Positions 15,730 through 22,589 of a DNA stretch of 22,801 bases are shown here, in pieces. This DNA is from Candidatus Parvarchaeota archaeon (GTDB lineage Archaea; Micrarchaeota; Micrarchaeia; Anstonellales; VGKX01), in assembly GCA_016866895.1 (NCBI GenBank), contig VGKX01000003.1, forward strand, positions 1 through 22,801, written 5' to 3'. The notes below the pieces were generated by a model. It saw nothing but the letters and a program-made list of their open reading frames with translations. It did no database searches and was not told where the DNA came from. Numbering within the stretch: the first letter of the stretch is position 1; each line of letters opens with the position of its first letter. The position numbers were made by a program, and so were the translations under genes.

Positions 15730-16392
15730 TCAGACAAGCCCGAGGCTTGACTCAATCCTGGCAAGTTCAAACCCAGACGTGGCCTCGCCGACAAGGGCTC
15801 CAGTCGAATTGGCAACTATTCCAAGTTTGGGAAACGGGGTGCCCATGTTGCAGGTCCCCACGCCGCCTTCCACCTTGAGCACCGAGGAAATGAACTTGAG
15901 CTCCTGCTCGCTTGACTCGTTGTGCGCCACAAACCCTTTGTTTGTGGCTGCAACGCAGCAGCCAACAGTTTCCATTCCCGCAATATCCGATTGCACCACT
16001 TCCACGCCAAGGGCGTCTGAAATACGCGAAAGGCAGGCCTTTGGAAGCAGCGGGTTTGCAACTGCGCCATAATCGTTTGCAGCTATGTTGTTGCCGCAGG
16101 CGTTCCGGTTGCACTCAAGCACGCACACATTGAGCCCCTCTTTTTTAAGTGCGGCCATTTCATTTTGCTCAATGCAGTCTGGCACCACAATGCCATTGGA
16201 ATTCATTGAACAATAGAGGCCAAGCAGGCTTGAGGAACAGACGCTTGCCTCAACAAGCGTTGTGCCAAGAACCCCTAATTTTCCAGGCATCTTTTGGTGC
16301 AGGCCCCTTGGAACTAGAGTGAGCTTGTCGGAAGTGCAAAAGTAAAGGCCCACAAACTGGTTGCCTTCATAAGCGCATTTGTTGGTTGCCAT
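15730..16392 (-). CDS. eif6: translation initiation factor aIF6
   Basis: aIF6 binds the 50S subunit and prevents joining with 30S; it acts in ribosome maturation. The 220-residue size is typical of the five-blade pentein fold. Recognisable segments are NQFVGLYFCTSDKL near the start, VEASVCSSSLLGLYCSMNSNGIVVP (about residues 47-71), NACGNNIAANDYGAVANPLL (about 95-114) and LGVEVVQSDIAGMETVG (about 124-140), with ALVGEATSGFELARIESSLG at the end. ATG 16392 is chosen over a TTG 18 nt upstream. It stands between rpl31e and rpl18a, as in other archaea. Confidence 0.95.
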   Translation of the reverse strand: MATNKCAYEGNQFVGLYFCTSDKLTLVPRGLHQKMPGKLGVLGTTLVEASVCSSSLLGLYCSMNSNGIVVPDCIEQNEMAALKKEGLNVCVLECNRNACGNNIAANDYGAVANPLLPKACLSRISDALGVEVVQSDIAGMETVGCCVAATNKGFVAHNESSEQELKFISSVLKVEGGVGTCNMGTPFPKLGIVANSTGALVGEATSGFELARIESSLGLV

Positions 16393-16448
16393 CTGCCGCA
16401 CTTCTTTCAATTTTTATTGTTTTGCGCCCAGGCTGCAAATGCCTTGGC

Positions 16449-16976
16449 TCAGGCCCTGCCCTTGCCCTGAGTGCTTTGCGCGGGGCTTTGTTTTGTGGCC
16501 TGGACAGGCTGCGTTTTTGGCGCGCTTGCCTGTGACGCCTGCTTGCCTGTTGTTGCGCTTGGCTTTTGCTGCGCAGCAGGCTTTGGGACAGGCGCAGTCC
16601 CTGCCGCAGGAGCCTTTGCCGTTGCCTCTTTTGTTTGCGCCGGCTCTTTTGCCCCTTGCGCTGCTGCCTTCTTTTCGCTTTTCTTTACGACCTTGAATTG
16701 CAAGCCCTGGGGCTTTTCCTCAACCAGGCCCGCCTTTACAACAAGGCCTTCCTTGACCGCCCGAATCTTGATTTTCCTTGGCGGCTTTTCCATTCCATGA
16801 GACCAGACAAGGCCATTTAGCTGGTTTGAGATGCGAACGTCCGAGGCCTCGGCTTTCATGTGCCTTGCCACAAAGTTCTCAAGCAGGTCCATTGCATACC
16901 GCGCGCGCCGCGTCCGTATGTGCGAATATGCCTTGCTAAGGTTCACTGTATAAATCCTTTCCAATTTGTCTGCCAT
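16449..16976 (-). CDS. rpl31e: ribosomal protein eL31 with long C-terminal extension
   Basis: Residues 1-95 form the eL31 domain of the large subunit near the exit tunnel: ERIYTVNLSKAY, RTRRARYAMDLLENFVARHM, ASDVRISNQLNGLVWSHGM and PPRKIKIRAVKEG. The usual archaeal protein is about 80-95 residues. Here about 80 further residues, rich in Ala, Pro, Gln, Lys and Thr, follow (from about 98) and are probably disordered. The start is ATG 16976 after AGGAGTGAT, one of the best Shine-Dalgarno matches in the window. Spacing: 34 nt after rpl39e, 56 nt before eif6. Confidence 0.95.
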   Translation of the reverse strand: MADKLERIYTVNLSKAYSHIRTRRARYAMDLLENFVARHMKAEASDVRISNQLNGLVWSHGMEKPPRKIKIRAVKEGLVVKAGLVEEKPQGLQFKVVKKSEKKAAAQGAKEPAQTKEATAKAPAAGTAPVPKPAAQQKPSATTGKQASQASAPKTQPVQATKQSPAQSTQGKGRA

Positions 16977-17010
16977 AAAATCACTCCTTGCAAATGAAAA
17001 CTGCCCGCGC

Positions 17011-17172
17011 CTAGCCGCTTATCCTAAGCTTCTGGCGCCTCCATGCCCTTCGATTCCTGTTGTGCGAAATCCTCCTGTTGGTTTTTGCTATCACAAAAAT
17101 CGGTATCCGCCGATTCTGCTTTAGTGCGTGCCCAAGCCTTGCCTTTTTTTCAGGAGATTTGATTTTACCCAT
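17011..17172 (-). CDS. rpl39e: ribosomal protein eL39
   Basis: A 53-residue, strongly basic protein: MGKIKSPEKKARLGHALKQN, then RRIPIFVIAKTNRRISHNRN and RRAWRRQKLRISG. This matches the eL39 pattern (KxxLxxAxKQNRRvPxWVxxKTNrxv...RRxWRR). eL39 lines the peptide exit tunnel. It is too short for most ORF filters. It is 67 nt after the PDCD5 gene and 34 nt before rpl31e. One difference from the consensus is IPIFV where tryptophan is usual. Confidence 0.95.
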   Translation of the reverse strand: MGKIKSPEKKARLGHALKQNRRIPIFVIAKTNRRISHNRNRRAWRRQKLRISG

Positions 17173-17239
17173 CGAAAACACCTGCCGAGATTTTTTGAAA
17201 ACTTATTGTCCCATGAAGCCCGATTGCCCCATAAAGAGC

Positions 17240-17548
17240 TCATTTGTGCTTAAACTCAATTGTTGGCTCGTGCCTTGCACTCATTTTTGACAGAAGCTGT
17301 ATTATCTGCCCCTCGCTTATCTTGCCCTGGAGCCGCCCCGACTGCGCTATGTATGCGATGGATGACACGAGCTGCTCATACATCTGCGCATTTGCAATCT
17401 TCACGTTCATGACGCGCTCATACGCCGCAGGCTCAAGCACGCGCTGCAAAAGCGCCTTTTTTTGCGCTTCGAGTGCAGCTTGCTGCTGCATTCTTGCATA
17501 CCTTTCCTGGAGCTTCCTTGAACTTATGCCTTCGTGCTCTTGTGACAT
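17240..17548 (-). CDS. PDCD5-family DNA-binding protein
   Basis: The 102-residue product from ATG 17548 has the PDCD5 layout: an N-terminal helix ISSRKLQERYARMQQQAALE, then KKALLQRVLEPAAYERVMNV and the triple-helix core with ANAQMYEQLVSSIAYIAQSG and LQGKISEGQIIQLLSKM. The family (about 110 residues) binds double-stranded DNA in vitro; its cellular role in archaea is unsettled. The longer TTG-initiated frame would overlap rps19e and has no conserved sequence. Its position between rps19e and rpl39e is highly conserved in archaea. Confidence 0.92.
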   Translation of the reverse strand: MSQEHEGISSRKLQERYARMQQQAALEAQKKALLQRVLEPAAYERVMNVKIANAQMYEQLVSSIAYIAQSGRLQGKISEGQIIQLLSKMSARHEPTIEFKHK

Positions 17549-17576
17549 TTCAACCAGCCGTATCCATATGGGAAAA

Positions 17577-18002
17577 TCAGGCTGCCTTGTTTTGGCCGGC
17601 AAGCTCGCGCGCTACCGAATCCAGAAGCTTTTTGCCCTTGCCTGTAATTCCCCTGCCGACCTTTTTCTTCTCGATTAGGCCAAGCTTCTCAAGCTGCTGG
17701 AAGCCGCGCCTAATGATTGAGCCTGACGCGTCCCTGTGCTTTTCAGGCTTGACGCCCCTGTTTTTGCGCCCGCCGTAGTGGGTCCTAAGGGAGTTGACGC
17801 CAACAAGCTCGTTGACATAGGCCTGGCGCAAAAGTGACGCGCAGCGGACAAAGAAAAAGTCCCCGCTTTGCGCAAGGCGCATCTTGTCTGGGCCTGACTT
17901 GACAAAGTCAATGTAAGATGGCTTTGCAATCCCAAGCTCCTTGAGTTTTTTTGCCGTCGCCTCTATTAGCATGTTTGGTTTTATGTCGTAAACTGTCACC
18001 AT
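17577..18002 (-). CDS. rps19e: ribosomal protein eS19
   Basis: The 141-residue product from ATG 18002 carries the eS19 winged-helix pattern: MVTVYDIKPNMLIEATAKKL, PSYIDFVKSGPDKMR, DFFFVRCASLLRQAYVNELV with GVNSLRTHYGGRKNRGVKPE and SIIRRGFQQLEKLGLIEKKK, then VGRGITGKGKKLLDSVA. It belongs to the small-subunit head. Start chosen by homology and a GGGGTG ribosome-binding site; the 56 codons upstream are open but have no conserved features. It is the first gene of the eight-gene cluster running to ftsY. Confidence 0.95.
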   Translation of the reverse strand: MVTVYDIKPNMLIEATAKKLKELGIAKPSYIDFVKSGPDKMRLAQSGDFFFVRCASLLRQAYVNELVGVNSLRTHYGGRKNRGVKPEKHRDASGSIIRRGFQQLEKLGLIEKKKVGRGITGKGKKLLDSVARELAGQNKAA

Positions 18003-18158
18003 TTCAACACCCCTGAAATAGGATTTGCGCAATAAGGCTTTTTTGGGCATTGCACAGGCCAGCTGTAAGCCAGAATGCCTTGAATGCCTTTGCGCGCTTT
18101 TTCTATTTACTTCCAGACTGGATTCTAGATAAATAGGGTATTTATTTGCCACACCTAG

Positions 18159-18170
18159 GTATTTAAACAT
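18159..18170 (-). promoter_or_regulatory. probable promoter of the rps19e-ftsY cluster
   Basis: On the minus strand ATGTTTAAATAC is a good TATA box; transcription would begin near 18139, giving a leader of about 135 nt. A second TATA-like CAAATAAATACC is at 18137-18148. The leader is unusually long compared with other genes here and could hold ribosomal-protein feedback control, which is untested. Confidence 0.45.
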
Positions 18171-18235
18171 GATGCTAGGGGCCGAGGAAAAACTTCACGG
18201 CCATTTTGGCAAAAAGGCAGGCAGGAAAGTGCAGC

Positions 18236-18249
18236 CCAATTTATTTATT
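18236..18249 (+). promoter_or_regulatory. TATA box of yggS
   Basis: CCCAATTTATTTATTTG spans this site; its centre is about 27 nt before ATG 18272, which predicts a leaderless message. Confidence 0.5.
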
Positions 18250-18271
18250 TGTCATTGGATAAACTAAATCC

Positions 18272-18958
18272 ATGGCAGGCAACAAAAGCAGCCTTGATGC
18301 AATCCGAAGCGGGATTAATTTATTGGCTGGCAGGAGAAAGGTGACCATTGTTGCAGTGTCCAAAGGAAAAAGCCCCCAGGAGATTGGAGACCTTTACGTG
18401 CAGGGGATGCGCGATTTTGGCGAGAACAGGCTTGACGAAGCCCTTGAAAAAATGAGGCAGTGCGCGGAGCTTGGGCTTGAAGGCATTGTGTGGCATTTCA
18501 TAGGCACTGTCCAGACAAACAAGGCAAGGGAAGTTGTTGAAAATTTCGACTATATCCATTCTGTTGATTCTGACAGGCTCATTGGCAAGATTTCAGGCCT
18601 TGTTGCAGGCGCGCAGAATGGAGCTGGCGCACGGAGGCACAAGCCTGGATTTTTCATCCAAGTCAACATCAGCGGCGAGGCAAGCAAACACGGTTTTAGC
18701 CCCGACAGGGCCGTAGAAGCTTGCGCCTGTGCAGCTGCGAAGGGGCTTGATTTAGTGGGGCTTATGGGAATTGCCTCGAGCACTACAGACGAAGGAAAGA
18801 TAGAAAGGGAGTACGGGCTTCTTGACAGCCTGCGGCAACAGTCCCAAAAAAGGCTTGGGCGCACGCTTATGATGTCGGCAGGCATGAGCAGCGACTACAA
18901 GTCGGCCCTCAGGTGCGGCTCGGACGTGCTTAGGGTTGGACGGCTTTTGTTTGAATAG
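18272..18958 (+). CDS. yggS: YggS/PLPBP family pyridoxal-phosphate homeostasis protein
   Basis: This family binds PLP without known enzyme activity and keeps vitamin B6 and amino-acid pools balanced. The 228-residue product has all family marks: TIVAVSKGKSP with the PLP lysine K31, FGENRLDEAL (usually GENYxQE), WHFIGTVQTNKAR, HSVDSDRL, FFIQVNISGEASKHGF, GLMGIAS and the phosphate-binding MSAGMSSDYKSAL with GSDVLRVGRLLF. The start is ATG 18272, leaderless by TATA spacing. It is divergent from the ribosomal cluster, and its last 64 bp overlap the end of rnp4 on the other strand. Confidence 0.95.
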   Translation: MAGNKSSLDAIRSGINLLAGRRKVTIVAVSKGKSPQEIGDLYVQGMRDFGENRLDEALEKMRQCAELGLEGIVWHFIGTVQTNKAREVVENFDYIHSVDSDRLIGKISGLVAGAQNGAGARRHKPGFFIQVNISGEASKHGFSPDRAVEACACAAAKGLDLVGLMGIASSTTDEGKIEREYGLLDSLRQQSQKRLGRTLMMSAGMSSDYKSALRCGSDVLRVGRLLFE

Positions 18959-19290
18959 AAAAACCTTTTTTTGGCGCCGCAGGGCAAGCACAGGTAAACG
19001 ACCGATTTTGTGACTGAGTCAACTGCAACCGAAGTGTTCTTCCCTTTTCCGGCAAGCGACCTTACGCAGCCGCATTTTTTGCAAAAATGGCGCCAGACGG
19101 ACTTGTCAATCCTGACCCTGTGGCGCTGCTGCAGCTTCATTGCAAGCCTGAAATATTTTTTTGGAAGGTCGTATTTTTTTTCAAGCCCGTGCGGCAGTGC
19201 AGGCGGGGACTTTGCAAGCGAAAGGAGTATGGCAATCCTCTCCGACACAAGCTGCTGCAGGCCGTCTTTTTGTGATTCGCGCCTTGACAT
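18895..19290 (-). CDS. rnp4: ribonuclease P protein component 4 (Rpp21/Rpr2)
   Basis: Archaeal RNase P matures tRNA 5' ends; Rpp21 works with Rpp29 on the specificity domain of the RNA. The 131-residue product has N-terminal helices (ERIAILLSLAKSPP) and a second helical stretch (YFRLAMKLQQRHRVRI), then the zinc ribbon with four cysteines, C70-x2-C73 and C101-x2-C104. ATG 19290 is supported by the SRRESQKDG start and a TATA-like box 26 nt upstream; the longer frame to 19452 has no conserved features. The last 21 codons lie inside the end of yggS on the opposite strand. Confidence 0.9.
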   Translation of the reverse strand: MSRRESQKDGLQQLVSERIAILLSLAKSPPALPHGLEKKYDLPKKYFRLAMKLQQRHRVRIDKSVWRHFCKKCGCVRSLAGKGKNTSVAVDSVTKSVVYLCLPCGAKKRFFYSNKSRPTLSTSEPHLRADL

Positions 19291-19311
19291 GGCAGTATAT
19301 TGGAAATGAAG

Positions 19312-19322
19312 GTTATTAGTTA
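19312..19322 (-). promoter_or_regulatory. TATA-like box of rnp4
   Basis: On the minus strand ATAACTAATAA is centred about 26 nt before ATG 19290. The match is moderate, but the spacing fits the leaderless pattern seen at other genes here. Confidence 0.35.
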
Positions 19323-19502
19323 TTGGGCTTTGGAAGGCGGCATTTGAGTCATTTTGAAAAGGCCCGATTAGGAAAACCGAATGTTCCAAATGCAATAGCT
19401 TGTTCCGGATATGTGGTGGCTGGCACGATGGTTTTTTATTAATAAGGAGCAAAAAACTGAGGATTATAACAGAAATTATTGGTTTATTAGGAAGAAAAAA
19501 TT

Positions 19503-19508
19503 GGGAGG
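19503..19508 (+). promoter_or_regulatory. Shine-Dalgarno site of argG
   Basis: GGGAGG ends 10 nt before ATG 19519 and supports that start over the in-frame codon at 19411. TATA-like AT-rich boxes lie at about 19432-19446 and 19477-19490. Confidence 0.5.
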
Positions 19509-19518
19509 CGCATTTGTT

Positions 19519-20757
19519 ATGGCAAAGGAAAAAGTGGTGCTTGCGTATTCAGGCGGACTGGACACGTCGTGCATATTAAAGTGGCTTGTTGACAGGGGAT
19601 ATGAGGTCATCGCATTTGTTGCCGACATCGGCCAGAAGGATGACTTTGAGGCAGTCAGGAAAAAGGGGCTAGCCACTGGCGCCTCAAAGGTAGTTGTGAG
19701 GGATTGCAAGCAGGAATTTGTGACTGATTTTATTTTTCCTGCAATCAGGGCAAATGCCATTTACGAGGCAAGATACCTTCTTGGAACGTCACTTGCAAGG
19801 CCGCTTATTGCAAAGCACCAGATAGCGGTTGCCATAGAAGAAGGAGCGCAGTATGTTTCTCACGGTGCCACTGGGAAGGGAAACGACCAGGTGCGCTTTG
19901 AGCTTACTTATTACTCGCTCAAGCCGGACATCAAGGTTCTTGCACCTTGGAAGATACAGGAGTTTTTGGACCAGTTCAAGGGCCGCGATGACATGATTGC
20001 TTATGCAAAAAAGCACGGGATTCCCGTGTCTGCAACCACCAAAAAACCATATTCCGAGGATGAAAACCTGATGCACATAAGCCATGAAGCAGGGATACTT
20101 GAAGACCCGGCACATGTGCCTGATGAAAGCGTCTACTCGCGCACGGTGACACCTCAAAAGGCGCCCGAAAAATCAACATGGCTGGAAGTGCACTTTAAGG
20201 ACGGCACTCCTGTGAAAATGGTGAACAAGAACGATGGGACTGTAAGGACAGAGCCCCTTGAGCTTTTCACCTATGCAAACGAGGTCGGGGCTGCAAACGG
20301 GGTCGGCAGGATGGATATGGTTGAAAACCGCTTTGTCGGAATCAAGTCCCGTGGCCTTTATGAAACACCGGGGGGAACAATACTTCATGCTGCGCACAGG
20401 GACATAGAGTCCATTGCAATGGACAGGGAAGTCATGCGCCTGCGCGACATGCTCTCGCCAAAATACGCCGAAGCCGTCTACTACGGGTTTTGGTACTCGC
20501 CTGAGATGGATTTTCTCACAGCTGCGATTAACAAGTCGCAGGAGTACATAGACGGCAAGGTGACACTTGAGATATACAAGGGCAACGTGTTCACCCGGGC
20601 ACGCGAGTCGCCGACAAGCCTTTACAACGAGGATTTTGGCTCAATGCACAAGGTTGGCGGCTTTGACCAGAAGGACAGCCTTGGATTTATCAAGATAAAC
20701 GCGATTCGGCTGATGGCGCATCGGGCAATAATTGAAAAAGTCGGCAAGAAAAAGTAG
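19519..20757 (+). CDS. argG: argininosuccinate synthase
   Basis: ArgG joins citrulline and aspartate with ATP to make argininosuccinate in arginine synthesis. From ATG 19519 the product has 412 residues, the family's normal length. It has the PP-loop AYSGGLDTS (9-17), then RYLLGTSLARP, SHGATGKGNDQVRFEL, APWKIQEF, DENLMHISHEAGILEDP, ENRFVGIKSRGLYETPGGTI and ESPTSLYNEDFGSM. From memory the text is closer to animal ASS1 and its bacterial relatives than to the other common bacterial type. argH and the rest of the pathway are absent here, so the enzyme may depend on imported citrulline or serve another role. It is followed 47 nt later by a convergent gene. Confidence 0.96.
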   Translation: MAKEKVVLAYSGGLDTSCILKWLVDRGYEVIAFVADIGQKDDFEAVRKKGLATGASKVVVRDCKQEFVTDFIFPAIRANAIYEARYLLGTSLARPLIAKHQIAVAIEEGAQYVSHGATGKGNDQVRFELTYYSLKPDIKVLAPWKIQEFLDQFKGRDDMIAYAKKHGIPVSATTKKPYSEDENLMHISHEAGILEDPAHVPDESVYSRTVTPQKAPEKSTWLEVHFKDGTPVKMVNKNDGTVRTEPLELFTYANEVGAANGVGRMDMVENRFVGIKSRGLYETPGGTILHAAHRDIESIAMDREVMRLRDMLSPKYAEAVYYGFWYSPEMDFLTAAINKSQEYIDGKVTLEIYKGNVFTRARESPTSLYNEDFGSMHKVGGFDQKDSLGFIKINAIRLMAHRAIIEKVGKKK

Positions 20758-20804
20758 CAAGGCAGAGTCAGCCGCGCGCTTTGGCGTGCATGCAGAGGCG
20801 GCAG

Positions 20805-21635
20805 CTAGCAGCCAGGCACATAAGAAAGGGATTGTTGCGGCGCAGCTTCCTGTGCTTTGGTTTTTGCCGCTTGTTCAAGCAAGCTGCCAAAGTCAAGCCT
20901 GCCATCAGTGCCAAATATCTTGATTGTTACATCACGTCCAAGGCGCACATTGACCTGGTGCTGCAGCTTTGTTGCAAACTGCCTTGCCTCCTCAAATAGC
21001 GAATCCCTTTCGCCAAAGTCGCGCTTTGCGATTTTCGCCGCAAACAGGCATTTTTCAAGTGAAAGCCCTGCATTTGCGATTGCCTGGCCAAGCAGGTTGC
21101 CATCATTGCTTTCAACTGCGGCTGCGGCCTGGGACATGGAGGCTGATTTGAGGCTTCTGGCAGCCATTAGGGCAAGCAGGATTATTTTCTCGCTTGTTGT
21201 TGCATACCAGTCAGATGAGCTGTTTGAGACGAACTTATATAGGGGTTCTTCGCCCCGCTGCTCATTTAGCCCCAGAAAGATTTTCTCATATTTGCCTGCA
21301 ACTGAAAGATGGGAGTGTAATTCCAGCACCGGAAATTGGTTTGCCTGCTGCTGCGGAAGAATGCTTCGATTTACCTTTTCAAAATGAAGGAGGGTTTTTT
21401 CACAATCATCGGCGCGGCATGAAATCTGGCCTGAAAGAAAATGATTTGCGCTAAGCCGCGCCTTTGTGGCTTTTGTCTTTGAAAAACCAAGCGACAGTGC
21501 CTTGAAAAAAAAGAGCTTTGTGTTTAATCTCATGCGCTGCCTGTCAAGGCCCATAAGGCTTGTGTTGGCATTGGCTGTGATGTAGTTAAAGGCAGCGACT
21601 TTGCCTTTGTCAGGATTGCTTATTAGTGTGCTCAT
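20805..21635 (-). CDS. unrecognised 276-aa protein A
   Basis: I do not recognise this protein. It is predicted soluble and mostly helical. There is a basic, aromatic stretch (RQRMRLNTKLFFFKALSLGF, about 32-51) and two cysteines close together (C73 and C78). A long alanine-rich helical part follows (LLALMAARSLKSASMSQAAAA, then AIANAGLSLEKCLFAAKIA), then a short beta end (VNVRLGRDVTIKIFG). The helical region could be a TPR-like solenoid. There is no signal peptide. AAGGTG before ATG 21635 may be a ribosome-binding site. It follows protein B by 83 nt on the same strand; both have 276 residues and a similar helix-then-strand order, so they might be distant paralogues. Confidence 0.7.
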   Translation of the reverse strand: MSTLISNPDKGKVAAFNYITANANTSLMGLDRQRMRLNTKLFFFKALSLGFSKTKATKARLSANHFLSGQISCRADDCEKTLLHFEKVNRSILPQQQANQFPVLELHSHLSVAGKYEKIFLGLNEQRGEEPLYKFVSNSSSDWYATTSEKIILLALMAARSLKSASMSQAAAAVESNDGNLLGQAIANAGLSLEKCLFAAKIAKRDFGERDSLFEEARQFATKLQHQVNVRLGRDVTIKIFGTDGRLDFGSLLEQAAKTKAQEAAPQQSLSYVPGC

Positions 21636-21718
21636 GCGAATGCACCTTTTTGGAATGCTTGATTGTTGCTTGCAACTGGATTTGAATTGGCTGATGCGAT
21701 TGCCTTTGCGTGGTTTGC

Positions 21719-22549
21719 CTAGCCATAGGGGCTTGAGGCTGCTGATATGAACTGAACTTGTATGTTTGGCGGTCTTGAGGGATTGCTGGATTGAAGTTCC
21801 GCTGCCAGCGAATCGGCCCTCGTTTTAACCTCGTGCCTTTTGAAATCAAGGGATTCGATGATGCCGGACTGGTTTCCAAGATGCCTTGAATGTACTGTGA
21901 TTGCAAGGCCGAAGTCCTCGTACGCTTTTTCCAGGCATACCAGGGCCTGCTGCGGCTTGCCTGCGTCCAAATATGCCTCTGCTGCCTGCTGCCTTCTTTC
22001 CCCTGCCCGTGAAATGTCGTTTGCAAGAACAATGAATGGAATGCAGTCATATGCCTGGTCGCTTTGTTTTCTTTTTTCTGCCTCCACAAGCCTTGATGCA
22101 AACCCAAGCTCTACTTCAATTGCCGCACGTTGTGCCTGAAGCGCCTCCAGAAGCGCAAGCTTTGGCGTGAGCGAATTTTGTGAATAAACCCGTGCAAGGC
22201 GGTAATTGTCAGCCGAGGAGCCATAATCAAAAGTCAAGCCGTCCTTTTCAGCCCTCAGCTCGTAGGCATGTGAAATCCTCTGTGAAATGCCTGAGAGGTT
22301 TTTTTTGAAAAACACGCCGCGGCAGACTCTGTTCCCTAGAAAATTCTGGGCTTTGAGAATATTGAGCACCCTTTTTGAGTGCTTGTTAAAGCGCTTGACA
22401 AACTCTGCTGGGATGTCATTTGCCCTCCAAGTGACAAGGCACCTTGGATTTGAGTTTTGTTGAAGCGACCTGAGAGCAGTATTCAAAATCCCACCAATCT
22501 GAAGACTTTTTTGGATTGAAATGCGCACGATTCCGGCAGTATAATTCAA
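21719..22549 (-). CDS. unrecognised 276-aa protein B, TPR-like helical region
   Basis: I do not recognise this protein. The start is TTG 22549; no ATG is in frame nearby. The TTG is 25 nt from the AT-rich box in the repeat at 22552-22587, so a leaderless TTG start is possible. GTG at about 22528 is the alternative. Residues about 38-95 are basic. AERRQQAAEAYLDAGKPQQALVCLEKAYEDFG (about 181-213) reads as one TPR-like helix pair (alanine at the usual positions, a Gly turn). The C-terminus ends with a strand, IQVQFIS. It is soluble with no signal peptide. It is the upstream gene of a probable two-gene unit with protein A. Confidence 0.65.
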   Translation of the reverse strand: MNYTAGIVRISIQKSLQIGGILNTALRSLQQNSNPRCLVTWRANDIPAEFVKRFNKHSKRVLNILKAQNFLGNRVCRGVFFKKNLSGISQRISHAYELRAEKDGLTFDYGSSADNYRLARVYSQNSLTPKLALLEALQAQRAAIEVELGFASRLVEAEKRKQSDQAYDCIPFIVLANDISRAGERRQQAAEAYLDAGKPQQALVCLEKAYEDFGLAITVHSRHLGNQSGIIESLDFKRHEVKTRADSLAAELQSSNPSRPPNIQVQFISAASSPYG

Positions 22550-22551
22550 CT

Positions 22552-22587
22552 AATTCAAACATAAATTCAAACATAAATTCAAACATT
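22552..22587. repeat. three 12-bp tandem repeats in a promoter region
   Basis: AATTCAAACATA occurs three times head to tail (22552-22563, 22564-22575 and 22576-22587; the last base of the third copy differs), after a partial copy (AATTCAAC) at 22543-22550. On the minus strand each unit gives TTTATG- or AATTTATG-like TATA sequence before the gene at 22549, so copy number could shift the promoter. It may also be an operator array. Confidence 0.75.
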
Positions 22588-22589
22588 AA

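Noticed and set aside
15767..16133. Open frames antisense or out of frame within eif6
   Set aside because: They are shadows of a clearly conserved gene.
16379..16820. Plus-strand ORFs across the rpl31e tail
   Set aside because: They are Leu/Cys/Ala-rich mirror frames of the low-complexity Ala/Pro/Lys coding region.
22552..22587. CRISPR array
   Set aside because: The units are 12 bp and directly adjacent, without spacers.
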